A stretch of DNA of 7,786 nucleotides from Porphyrobacter sp. (GTDB taxonomy: Bacteria; Pseudomonadota; Alphaproteobacteria; Sphingomonadales; Sphingomonadaceae). Positions 1-6,387 of this stretch are shown piece by piece. The stretch lies in contig JACIYY010000317.1 in assembly GCA_014359685.1 (NCBI GenBank), positions 1 to 7,786 of the forward strand. Reading direction: 5' to 3'. Position 1 is the stretch's first letter; every line of letters begins with the position of its first letter. The translations under genes were made by a program, and so were the position numbers. The notes beneath the pieces are model-generated. The model was given only the letters and a program-made list of their open reading frames with translations, was not told the origin of the DNA and made no database searches.

Positions 1-2291
1 ACGGCCCGCTCACCGCCGACGTGGTGCTGGGCACCGGCGGGCCGCTGACTCTCGACATCACCAGGGCCGATCTCGGCGGGATCGGTTTTGCCGGATCGCT
101 GCGGCAGACCCCGGCCGGGCCGTTTGCCGGCCGGCTGACGGCGAACGGACGCGGGCTGGCGGCGATCGTCCAGCTCGATGCCGAGGAGCAATATCAGGCG
201 GCGGTGGTCCATCTGCGCGCCCGCGACACGGTGCTGCCCGGCCCCGCCGATCTGCGGATCGGCGCCGCCATCGTCGATGCGCGCCTGGTGCTCTACGATC
301 AGCCGTGGGTGGTCGCCGATGCCTCGCTGGAACAGACCCGCTTCGGCAGCCTCGACATCAATGCCGCGCGGGCCAGAATCGACTATCGCGGCGGGCGCGG
401 CACCGCGCAGGCGGTGGCCGAAGGGACCAGCGGCGTCCCCTTCCGCATCGCCGCCAATGCCGACCTCCAGCCCGATCTGTGGCGCGCGGCCTTGACCGGG
501 CGGGTGCGCGGGATCGCGTTCCGCACCGTCAACCCGGCGCGGATCGTTCCCGGCGATGGGGAATACGAGCTGCTGCCGACCCGCATCGATTTCGGCCAGG
601 GCTCGGTCCGCCTCGCCGGCTCTTACGGCGAGGGGATCGTGGTCCAGAGCCGGCTCGATTCGCTCGACATGGCGATCCTCAACGCCTTCTCGCCGGGCCT
701 CGGCATCGGCGGGCGGGCCAGCGGCAGCCTCGATTTCGCGCAAAGCGACGCCAGCGCCTTCCCGCGCGCCGATGCGCGGCTGCGAATCGACGATTTCACC
801 CGCACCACCGCCGTTTCGGTCAGCCAGCCGATCGACATCACCCTGGTCGGCAAGCTGCTCGCCGACGGGGGCGAGGCGCGCGCGGTGATGCGCCGGCGCG
901 GCGCGGTGGTCGGGCGCATGGTCGCCTCGCTGCGTCCGCTCGGCCCCGGCGCGGGGCCGTGGATGGAGCGGCTGATGGGCGCGCCGCTGAGCGGCGGCAT
1001 CCGCTACAACGGCCCTGCCGACAAGCTGTTCTCGCTGGCCGGATTGTCCGACCAGCGCCTGTCCGGCCCGATCGGGGTGGCCGCCGATTTCTCCGGGCAG
1101 GTCGCCGACCCGCAGCTGGCCGGGATCGTGCGCGGCAACGGCCTGACCTACGAGAACCTCACCTACGGCACCCGCCTGTCCGGGGTGCAGCTCTCCGGCC
1201 GCTTCAGCGGCAGCCGGTTCGAGCTTGAGCAGCTGCAGGCCCGGGCCGGCGACGGCGCGGTCAGCGCGGCCGGCTTCGTCAGCCTCTCGGCCCAGGCCGG
1301 CTACCCGATGAATCTTGCCGTCACGCTCGACCGCGCCGAGCTGGCGGACAGCGAATCGATCGCGGCAAGCGCCACCGGCGCGCTGCGGCTGACCAAGGCG
1401 CCCGGGCAGAACGCGCTGATCGCGGGCCAGCTGCGCCTGCCGGAGACTCGCTACGCCTTCATCCGCAGCGGCGCTGCCGAGGTGCCCGAGCTGACCGGCG
1501 TGCGCTTCAAGCCGCCGCGCGGGCCGCAGCGGATCACCGGGGACGAGCCGGCGGTGGCCTCCCCCGGCCTGTTCGAGATGGTCGGCCTCGACATCGACCT
1601 GACCGCCCCGGAACAGCTCTATGTCTCGGGCATGGGGCTGGAATCGGAATGGAGCGCCGACCTGTCGCTGACCGGCACCAGCGCGGCGCCGGTGATCGCC
1701 GGCGAGGTGGAGCTGATCCGCGGCACGCTGGGCTTCGCCGGCCGCTCCTTCGAGCTGACCGAAGGGCGCATCGCCTTCACCGGCGGGACCGAGATCGACC
1801 CCACGATCACGCTGGTGGCCAGCGAGGAGATCGAGGACGTAGACGTCAACATCAACGTCGCCGGCAGCGCCATGGACCCGCAGATCGACTTTTCCAGCAC
1901 GCCTGGCCTGCCCGATGACGAGATCCTGGCGCGCATCCTGTTCGGCAGCTCGGTCGGCAACCTGTCGGCGATCCAGGCGGTCCAGCTCGCCGCCTCGCTC
2001 AATTCGCTGCGCGGCTCGGGCGGCGGGCTCAACCCGCTCGGGACGCTGCGCTCGGCTGCCGGGATCGACCGGCTGCGGATTCTCGGAGAGGACGACACCG
2101 ACGGACGCGGCACCGCGCTGGCCGCCGGACAATACCTCACCGACGACATCTATGTGGAATTCATTACCGACGCCCGCGGCTTCACCGCCACCCAGATCGA
2201 GGTCAGCCTGAGCCCGGCGCTGTCGATCCTCAGCCAGGCCGGCGGATCGGGGACGACCAATGTCAGCGTCCGCTACCGGAAGAACTATTGA
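1..2291 (+). CDS. tamB: TamB, C-terminal part (translocation and assembly module, inner-membrane-anchored subunit); 5' end outside window
   Basis: The reading frame is open from the left edge (codons from base 3) to TGA at 2289-2291, giving 762 residues of a larger protein. The GTG at 21 is only an internal codon. The last third matches the TamB/DUF490 C-terminal domain: LPDDEILARILFG near 1908-1946, followed by a helix rich in AIQAVQLAASL, a GRGTALAAGQYLTDDIYVEF stretch and a terminal beta strand ending in Tyr. The rest is low-complexity beta-strand sequence rich in G, A, L and D with repeated S-G-x-L-x-F patterns, as expected for the long beta-taco groove. Known role: TamB spans the periplasm, works with the Omp85 protein TamA, and belongs to the AsmA-like group linked to lipid transport and autotransporter assembly. 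The missing N-terminus should carry a single membrane anchor, and tamA is often upstream, but neither is visible here. The stop overlaps the next start (TGATG), so the downstream lipoprotein is probably cotranscribed. Confidence 0.93.
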   Translation, partial: GPLTADVVLGTGGPLTLDITRADLGGIGFAGSLRQTPAGPFAGRLTANGRGLAAIVQLDAEEQYQAAVVHLRARDTVLPGPADLRIGAAIVDARLVLYDQPWVVADASLEQTRFGSLDINAARARIDYRGGRGTAQAVAEGTSGVPFRIAANADLQPDLWRAALTGRVRGIAFRTVNPARIVPGDGEYELLPTRIDFGQGSVRLAGSYGEGIVVQSRLDSLDMAILNAFSPGLGIGGRASGSLDFAQSDASAFPRADARLRIDDFTRTTAVSVSQPIDITLVGKLLADGGEARAVMRRRGAVVGRMVASLRPLGPGAGPWMERLMGAPLSGGIRYNGPADKLFSLAGLSDQRLSGPIGVAADFSGQVADPQLAGIVRGNGLTYENLTYGTRLSGVQLSGRFSGSRFELEQLQARAGDGAVSAAGFVSLSAQAGYPMNLAVTLDRAELADSESIAASATGALRLTKAPGQNALIAGQLRLPETRYAFIRSGAAEVPELTGVRFKPPRGPQRITGDEPAVASPGLFEMVGLDIDLTAPEQLYVSGMGLESEWSADLSLTGTSAAPVIAGEVELIRGTLGFAGRSFELTEGRIAFTGGTEIDPTITLVASEEIEDVDVNINVAGSAMDPQIDFSSTPGLPDDEILARILFGSSVGNLSAIQAVQLAASLNSLRGSGGGLNPLGTLRSAAGIDRLRILGEDDTDGRGTALAAGQYLTDDIYVEFITDARGFTATQIEVSLSPALSILSQAGGSGTTNVSVRYRKNY

Positions 2292-2509
2292 TGCGCGCCG
2301 GCCCGGCGGCGCTGCTGCTGGCTGCCATCCTGCTGGCCGGGTGCCGGCAGGAACCCGATTTCGACGAGCGCTACGACAAGGCGCAAGCGGCGATCCGCGC
2401 CCGGGCGGCGGCGATCGACCGCGATCTCGCGGCGGCCGCGCGCGAGGCCCGGGCGGGTGCCGCCCCCACCGGCGAACCTGCCGTCACGCCATCCCCCGGC
2501 GCCCGCTGA
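2291..2509 (+). CDS. Small predicted lipoprotein (72 aa) translationally coupled to tamB
   Basis: The ATG at 2291 overlaps the tamB stop by one base and has a good ribosome binding site, GGAAGA at 2278-2283, seven bases upstream. The N-terminus is a classic type II signal peptide: M-R, a hydrophobic run of A, L and I, then lipobox LAGC with the acylated Cys at residue 18. Arg follows the Cys rather than Asp, which under the Lol rule points to outer-membrane sorting. The mature part is only about 55 residues: an acidic start (PDFDERYDKA), an Ala/Arg-rich predicted helix (about residues 25-56) and a Pro/Thr/Gly-rich tail. I recognise no enzymatic domain and no named family. The tight coupling suggests a role with TamA/TamB or in the same envelope process, but that is inference only. 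The lipobox and start make it very likely to be a real gene. Confidence 0.85.
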   Translation: MRAGPAALLLAAILLAGCRQEPDFDERYDKAQAAIRARAAAIDRDLAAAAREARAGAAPTGEPAVTPSPGAR

Positions 2510-2510
2510 G

Positions 2511-2541
2511 CCCGCCCCCGCCCCTCGCCCCGCCCCTCGCC
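2511..2541 (+). repeat. C-rich 12-base tandem repeat; G-quadruplex motif on the - strand
   Basis: CGCCCCTCGCC occurs at 2519-2529 and again at 2531-2541 (12-base period, about two copies), preceded by another C-rich run from 2511. The segment contains no A and only isolated G. On the - strand it reads as consecutive runs of four, four, four, five and three G separated by loops of one to three bases, which satisfies the usual G-quadruplex pattern. The transcript would be C-rich and G-poor, as Rho loading sites often are. It fills most of the 62-base gap between the lipoprotein and the glycosyltransferase. Function is unproven. Confidence 0.7.
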
Positions 2542-2560
2542 TTGCCGTCATGCTTGCCCT

Positions 2561-2566
2561 AAGGGA
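2561..2566 (+). promoter_or_regulatory. Ribosome binding site of the glycosyltransferase gene
   Basis: AAGGGA lies five bases before the ATG at 2572. It supports that start over any downstream Met and marks the end of the C-rich spacer. Confidence 0.6.
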
Positions 2567-2571
2567 CCGCG

Positions 2572-3768
2572 ATGGACCTTGCCGAGTTGCGCGTCGCCCT
2601 GTTCAGCGGCAACTACAATTACGTTCGCGATGGCGCCAACCAGGCGCTGAACCGGCTGGTCGCCTATCTGCTGCGCCACGGCGCCACGGTGCGAGTCTAT
2701 GCCCCCACCGTGGCGTGCCCGGCTTTCGAGCCGGCCGGCGATCTGGTCGCGCTGCCCAGCCTGCCGATCCCCGGCCGCGCCGAATACCGGATGCCGCTCG
2801 GCCTGTCGCCGCAGGTGCGCCGCGACCTCGACGCCTTCGATCCGCATGTGGTCCATGTCTCCTCCCCCGATCCGGGCGGGCACCGCGCGGTCAGCTGGGC
2901 CCGCTCGCGCCACCTGCCGGTGCTGGCCTCGGTCCACACCCGGTTCGAAACCTATCTGCGCTATTACGGGGTCGGCTTTCTCGAACCTGTGGCAGTCGTG
3001 CTGCTGCGCCGCTTCTACCGTCGCTGCGATGCGCTGCTGGCGCCGTCGGAGAGCATGGCGCAGGTGCTGCGCCAGCAGGCGATGGGCCGCGACATCTCGC
3101 TGTGGTCGCGCGGCGTCGACCGCACGATCTTCGATCCCTCGCGCCGCGATCTGGCCTGGCGGCGCGCGCAGGGCATCGCTGACGAGGATCTGGCGGTCGG
3201 CTTTCTCGGCCGGCTGGTGATGGAAAAGGGGCTCGACGTGTTCGCCGCCGCGATGGCCCGGCTGCGCGATCAGGGGCTCGCCCACCGGGTGCTGGTGGTG
3301 GGCGAAGGGCCGGCGCAGGACTGGTTCCGCGAGCGGCTGCCCGAAGCGGTGTTCGTCGGCTTCCGGCAGGGCGCCGATCTCGGCCGCGCGGTCGCCAGCA
3401 TGGACCTGCTGCTCAACCCCTCGATCACCGAGACCTTCGGCAATGTCACGCTGGAGGCGATGGCCAGCGGCCTGCCGGTGGTCGCCGCCCGCGCCGCCGG
3501 CAGCATGAGCCTGATCGAGGACGGCGCCAACGGCCGGCTGGTGGAGCCCGGCGACATCGCCGGCTTCGCCGCCGCGATCGCCGCCTATGCTGCCGACCCC
3601 GCGCTGCGCGCGCGGCACGGCGCCGAAGGGGAGGCGCGCAGCCGCGCCTTTTCGTGGGACGCGATCAACTGCGCGGTGGCCGACGCCTATCTGCGGCTGG
3701 TCCGCGCCCGCCGCTGCCTGCCGGGCCCAGAGCCGCTGGAACGCGATCGCCACCGGGAAACGGCCTGA
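2572..3768 (+). CDS. GT4-family glycosyltransferase (SqdX/MgtA/PimB-like, probable lipid glycosyltransferase)
   Basis: This 398-residue protein has the GT-B layout of family GT4. The N-terminal acceptor domain (about 1-195) opens with RVALFSGNYNYVRDGANQ, where D20-G21 occupies the place of the VDG loop of SqdX-like enzymes. FDPHVVHV, then HTRFETYLRYYGVGFLEP and LWSRGVDRTIFDP, closely follow the corresponding SqdX/MgtA segments. The C-terminal donor domain has GFLGRLVMEKG (R214 and K219, the usual nucleotide-diphosphate contacts) and the GT4 E-x7-E motif, E287 to E295, in ITETFGNVTLEAMASGLPVV. No signal peptide or membrane span is evident, so it is probably a cytosolic or peripheral enzyme that transfers a sugar from a nucleotide donor to a lipid or other acceptor. 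Known relatives make sulfoquinovosyl, mannosyl or glucosyl/glucuronosyl lipids; donor and acceptor cannot be read from sequence alone. Flanking spacers of 62 and 166 bases suggest it may be transcribed alone or as the tail of the tamB operon. Confidence 0.88.
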   Translation: MDLAELRVALFSGNYNYVRDGANQALNRLVAYLLRHGATVRVYAPTVACPAFEPAGDLVALPSLPIPGRAEYRMPLGLSPQVRRDLDAFDPHVVHVSSPDPGGHRAVSWARSRHLPVLASVHTRFETYLRYYGVGFLEPVAVVLLRRFYRRCDALLAPSESMAQVLRQQAMGRDISLWSRGVDRTIFDPSRRDLAWRRAQGIADEDLAVGFLGRLVMEKGLDVFAAAMARLRDQGLAHRVLVVGEGPAQDWFRERLPEAVFVGFRQGADLGRAVASMDLLLNPSITETFGNVTLEAMASGLPVVAARAAGSMSLIEDGANGRLVEPGDIAGFAAAIAAYAADPALRARHGAEGEARSRAFSWDAINCAVADAYLRLVRARRCLPGPEPLERDRHRETA

Positions 3769-3800
3769 TCGTCCGCGACCCGCCTGTCCTACAGCCCCGC

Positions 3801-3826
3801 AGCCCGTGTAGAAGGGCGCATGGGCT
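3801..3826 (+). terminator. Weak hairpin after the glycosyltransferase gene (possible terminator)
   Basis: AGCCCGTG at 3801-3808 can pair with CATGGGCT at 3819-3826 (eight pairs including one G:U, ten-base loop). No T-run follows, so it is at best a poor intrinsic terminator. It could instead help stop Rho-dependent transcription or be chance in GC-rich DNA. Confidence 0.25.
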
Positions 3827-3897
3827 CGCCACGCTTTCGCGCCGACAAGACATTATCCGGTGCCCTTGCGCCAAGCCCGATCTTTCGTCCCAGGACA

Positions 3898-3915
3898 GTG
3901 TTCCAGGTGTTCCAG
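3898..3915 (+). repeat. Perfect tandem 9-base repeat, GTGTTCCAG x2
   Basis: Two adjacent copies of GTGTTCCAG occupy 3898-3906 and 3907-3915, ending 19 bases before the ABM-protein start. The position would suit an operator or a local duplication by slippage. The rest of the 166-base spacer (3769-3934) is less GC-rich than its surroundings, and I could not pick out a convincing -35/-10 pair in it. Confidence 0.6.
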
Positions 3916-3934
3916 GCCTTGATATTGAACGACA

Positions 3935-4273
3935 ATGTTTCTCGTCGTCTTCCGTAATCGCAAGCGCGCCGATCTCGACAGCGCGGCCTATCAGGCGGAG
4001 GCCGAGCGGATGGAGACGCTCGCCCGCCAGCAGCCCGGCTATCTCTCGTTCAAGAGCTACACCGCGGAGGATGGCGAGGTGATCGCCCTGTCCGAATGGG
4101 TGGACGAGGCCTCGGCCCGCGCCTGGGGCCGCCTCGCCGAACACCGCGCCGCGCAGCAGCGCGGGCGGGATGCCTATTATCAGGATTACACCCTGTTCGC
4201 CTGCGACGATCCGCGCATCCATTCCTTCCGCGCCGCTGTCGCCCCCGTGCAACCTTCGAGCGCCAGGACATGA
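3935..4273 (+). CDS. ABM-domain protein (antibiotic biosynthesis monooxygenase-like, dimeric alpha/beta barrel fold)
   Basis: This 112-residue cytosolic protein has the ABM pattern: a first strand MFLVVFRNRKR, a helix AAYQAEAERMETLARQQPGYLSFKSY, a strand GEVIALSEWVDEASARAWGRLAEH, and YYQDYTLFACDDPRIHSF. Members of this fold are small homodimers that include quinone and polyketide monooxygenases, heme-degrading enzymes and many uncharacterised proteins. The substrate cannot be inferred here, and 'antibiotic biosynthesis' is only the family name. The ATG at 3935 is the first Met in frame, but it has no clear Shine-Dalgarno sequence, which may mean weak or leaderless translation. Its TGA at 4271-4273 shares bases with an ATG at 4270, and the next gene starts two bases further on. 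This is therefore probably the first gene of a three-gene unit with the ArsC-like and glpQ genes, driven by a promoter in the preceding 166 bases. Confidence 0.85.
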   Translation: MFLVVFRNRKRADLDSAAYQAEAERMETLARQQPGYLSFKSYTAEDGEVIALSEWVDEASARAWGRLAEHRAAQQRGRDAYYQDYTLFACDDPRIHSFRAAVAPVQPSSART

Positions 4274-4275
4274 CC

Positions 4276-4617
4276 ATGATCCTCTACGGCATCGCCAATT
4301 GCGACGCGGTGCGCAAGGCCCGCCGCTGGCTCGACGCGCGCGGCGTGGCCCATGCGTTCCACGACTACAAGAAGCAGGGCGCAGACCCTGCGAAGCTGGC
4401 GGAATGGAGCGCGGCGCTCGGCTGGGAGGCGCTGCTCAACCGGCGCGGCACCACCTTCCGGAAGCTGGAGGAGGCCGAGACGGCCGATCTCGATGAGAGC
4501 CGCGCGCTGCGGCTGATGGCCGCGAACCCGTCGCTGATCCGCCGGCCGGTGGTCGAGCATGGCGGCGGCTTGCTGGTCGGTTTCGACGAGGCCGAATGGC
4601 AGCGGGTGCTGGCATGA
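4276..4617 (+). CDS. ArsC/Spx-family reductase-like protein (YffB type)
   Basis: This 113-residue thioredoxin-fold protein has the N-terminal signature LYGIANCDAVRKARRWLDARG and a KKQGAD segment. Further features are GWEALLNRRGTTFRKL and R89-R90-P91-V92, which corresponds to the conserved RPV/RRPV motif of the ArsC/Spx superfamily. The single active-site Cys is C9, with no CxxC partner. The NCD(x)(x)(x)KA form is typical of YffB-like proteins rather than true plasmid arsenate reductases (HNPxCSxSR type), so arsenate reduction should not be assumed. A glutathione-dependent thiol role has been suggested for YffB. Start choice: AGGA at 4265-4268 lies seven bases before the ATG at 4276 but only one base before the ATG at 4270, which would add Met-Thr and create an ATGA overlap with the previous stop. 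I prefer 4276, but 4270 is possible. Its own stop overlaps the glpQ start (ATGA at 4614-4617). Confidence 0.87.
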   Translation: MILYGIANCDAVRKARRWLDARGVAHAFHDYKKQGADPAKLAEWSAALGWEALLNRRGTTFRKLEEAETADLDESRALRLMAANPSLIRRPVVEHGGGLLVGFDEAEWQRVLA

Positions 4618-5657
4618 AGGGGTGGTGCGCAGCGCTGGCTCTGGCCCTCGCCGTTCCCGCCGCCGCACAGGAGGACCGCGTGCCCAAAGACGTGATCGTC
4701 ATCGCCCATCGCGGCGCCAGCGGCGAACGGCCCGAACACACGCTGGCCGCCTATGACCGCGCGATCGAGCAGGGCGCCGATTATATCGAGCCCGATCTGG
4801 TGGTGACGAGCGACGGCGTGCTGGTCGCCCGGCACGAGAACGAGATCGGTACCACCACCGATGTCGCCGACCATCCCGAATTCGCCGACCGCCATACCAC
4901 CAAACGGATCGACGGGCAGGACGTGACCGGCTGGTTCGCGGAGGATTTCACCCTCGCCGAACTGCGCACCCTGCGCGCCCGCGAGCGCATCCCCCAGTTG
5001 CGCCCCGGCAACGCGCTGTTCGACGGGCTCTATCCGGTGCCGACGCTGGCCGAGATCATCAAGCTGGTCCGCGCGCGCGAGGCGGAGACCGGGCGGCGGA
5101 TCGGGCTCTATCCCGAACTCAAGCACCCGACCTTTCTTGCAGGCGAAGGCCACGACACGGTCGCGCTGCTGGTCGAGCAGCTGCACGCGGCCGGCTATCG
5201 CGACGCAGGCGAGCCGGTGTTCATCCAGAACTTCGAGGTCGGCCCGCTGGTCCGGCTGGCCGGGCTGACCGCGCTGCGGCTGGTCCAGCTGGTCGCCGCC
5301 GAGGGCGGGCCGGCGGATCTGCCGCAGGTCGCTTACGCGCAGATGCTGGCCCCCGACTCGCTGGCGCGGATCGCCGCTTATGCCGACGGGCTGGGCGCCG
5401 ACCTGCGGCTGGTGCTGAGCGCCGAGGGCACCCCCACCGATCTGGTGGCGCGGGCGCATGCGGCGGGGCTTGTCGTCCATGGCTGGACGCTGCGGCGCGA
5501 GAACGCCTTCCTGCCCGCTGCGCTGCGCCGGGGCGACGATCCGGCGGCGCCGGGCGATCTGGCCGGGCTGTGGCGGTTGCTCGAACAGGCCGGGATCGAC
5601 GGCGTGTTCACCGACAATCCGGCCGATGCGGTCAGCGCGCGGAATGCCGGGCGATAG
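4614..5657 (+). CDS. glpQ: Periplasmic glycerophosphodiester phosphodiesterase (GlpQ type)
   Basis: This 347-residue protein hydrolyses deacylated phospholipids (glycerophosphodiesters) to glycerol 3-phosphate and the head-group alcohol. An N-terminal Sec signal peptide, K2 then an Ala/Leu core with PAAA before Q19, predicts cleavage after A18 and a periplasmic enzyme. The GDPD barrel follows: HRGASGERPEHT (catalytic H32), E59-P-D61 (metal-binding pair) in ADYIEPDLVVTSDG, and RHE with the second catalytic His, H74. Later come YPELKHP, QNFEV, HGWTLR and the C-terminal GVFTDNPADA. PEHT and EPDL resemble E. coli GlpQ (PEHT, EQDL), and the length fits that periplasmic class better than the roughly 250-residue cytosolic UgpQ class. 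ATG 4614 overlaps the upstream stop (ATGA). ATG 4596, with GAGG four bases upstream, would add six residues but give a poorer signal-peptide start. The last 26 bases overlap ubiG on the other strand. Confidence 0.92.
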   Translation: MKGWCAALALALAVPAAAQEDRVPKDVIVIAHRGASGERPEHTLAAYDRAIEQGADYIEPDLVVTSDGVLVARHENEIGTTTDVADHPEFADRHTTKRIDGQDVTGWFAEDFTLAELRTLRARERIPQLRPGNALFDGLYPVPTLAEIIKLVRAREAETGRRIGLYPELKHPTFLAGEGHDTVALLVEQLHAAGYRDAGEPVFIQNFEVGPLVRLAGLTALRLVQLVAAEGGPADLPQVAYAQMLAPDSLARIAAYADGLGADLRLVLSAEGTPTDLVARAHAAGLVVHGWTLRRENAFLPAALRRGDDPAAPGDLAGLWRLLEQAGIDGVFTDNPADAVSARNAGR

Positions 5658-6387
5658 CGATAAAATCGAGCGACAGGTCGTCCGACAGATGCAGCCCCTT
5701 CAGCGGGGAGAAGGCGATGCCGCGCGGCTCGCCCATCACCAGCCCGGCGCCGGCGAGCAGCGCGCGCAATTCCTCGGGCGTCACGAAGTCGCGCCAGCGA
5801 TGGGTGCCGCGCGGGATCGCGCCGATTGCCTCGGCCGCGCCCACCAGCACCAGCCGCGAGCGCAATGTCCGGTTGGGGGCGGAGACGATCAGCAGCCCGT
5901 CCGGCGCCAGATGGCGCGCCAGCTGGGCGACGAAGGCCGGCTTGTCGGCGACATGCTCGATCACCTCCAGCGCGGTGACCAGGTCGAAGGGCGCCGCCTC
6001 CAGCGCCGCCAGCTCGCCCGCGCGATAATCGATCGCCAGACCGGCGCCCTGGGCATGGGCGACGGCGACGGCGATGTTCTCGGCCGCCGCGTCGATCCCG
6101 GTGACCGCCGCGCCCAGCCGCGCCAGCGGTTCCGCCACCAGCCCCGCGCCGCACCCGACATCGAGCGCGCGGCGCGCGGCCAGCGGGCGCGGATCGTCGC
6201 TGTCGCCGCCCCAGTGTCGGTCGACTGCCTCGCGGATGAAGCCCAGCCGCACCGGGTTCAGCCGGTGCAGCATCGCGGAACTGCCGGCGGGATCCCACCA
6301 CTCCTTCGCCAGCCGGGCGAAATGCGCGGCCTCCTGCGGGCGGATGGTGGCCGGCGGATGGGTGGCGGCGAAGGTTGCATCGACCAT
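5632..6387 (-). CDS. ubiG: Ubiquinone biosynthesis O-methyltransferase UbiG
   Basis: This 251-residue SAM-dependent methyltransferase carries out the two O-methylations of ubiquinone synthesis (the UbiG/Coq3 step). The UbiG-specific N-terminal signature is clear: FARLAKEWWDPAGSSAMLHRLNPVRL (a 26-residue stretch described here as FARLAKEWWD then LHRLNPVRL). SAM motif I is LDVGCGAG (D76-G82), with D99 in VTGID for the ribose hydroxyls. E141, E144 and H145 in LEVIEHV match the E-x2-E-H group thought to bind the metal in UbiG/Coq3. The later APNRT, PRGTHRW and FSPLKG segments also follow the family. The start codon (CAT at 6385-6387 on the + strand) has AGGGA six bases upstream (complement of 6394-6398). 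The gene converges on glpQ, with its stop inside the last codons of that gene, and diverges from lysC across 65 bases. Expression is probably constitutive from that short gap, although I see no clear promoter boxes. Confidence 0.95.
   Translation of the reverse strand: MVDATFAATHPPATIRPQEAAHFARLAKEWWDPAGSSAMLHRLNPVRLGFIREAVDRHWGGDSDDPRPLAARRALDVGCGAGLVAEPLARLGAAVTGIDAAAENIAVAVAHAQGAGLAIDYRAGELAALEAAPFDLVTALEVIEHVADKPAFVAQLARHLAPDGLLIVSAPNRTLRSRLVLVGAAEAIGAIPRGTHRWRDFVTPEELRALLAGAGLVMGEPRGIAFSPLKGLHLSDDLSLDFIAIARHSAR

Noticed and set aside
305..1228. 307-codon reading frame on the + strand inside tamB in another frame
   Set aside because: It is an Arg/Gly/Pro-rich out-of-frame translation of tamB with no domain or start signal.
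2545..2551. CCGTCAT upstream of the glycosyltransferase as a Pho-box half-site
   Set aside because: Only one half resembles CTGTCAT; the expected second copy 11 bases on does not match, so phosphate control is not supported.
2548..3753. 401-codon reading frame on the - strand opposite the glycosyltransferase
   Set aside because: It mirrors the codon bias of the real gene and shows no motif; the + strand frame has clear GT4 signatures and a ribosome binding site.
3851..3856. CATTAT as a -10 promoter element upstream of the ABM gene
   Set aside because: No reasonable -35 element lies 16-18 bases upstream, so I did not call a promoter.
4365..5480. 371-codon reading frame on the - strand opposite glpQ and the ArsC-like gene
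   Set aside because: It spans two well-supported + strand genes and looks like compositional shadow (Gln/Arg/Asp-rich, no domain).
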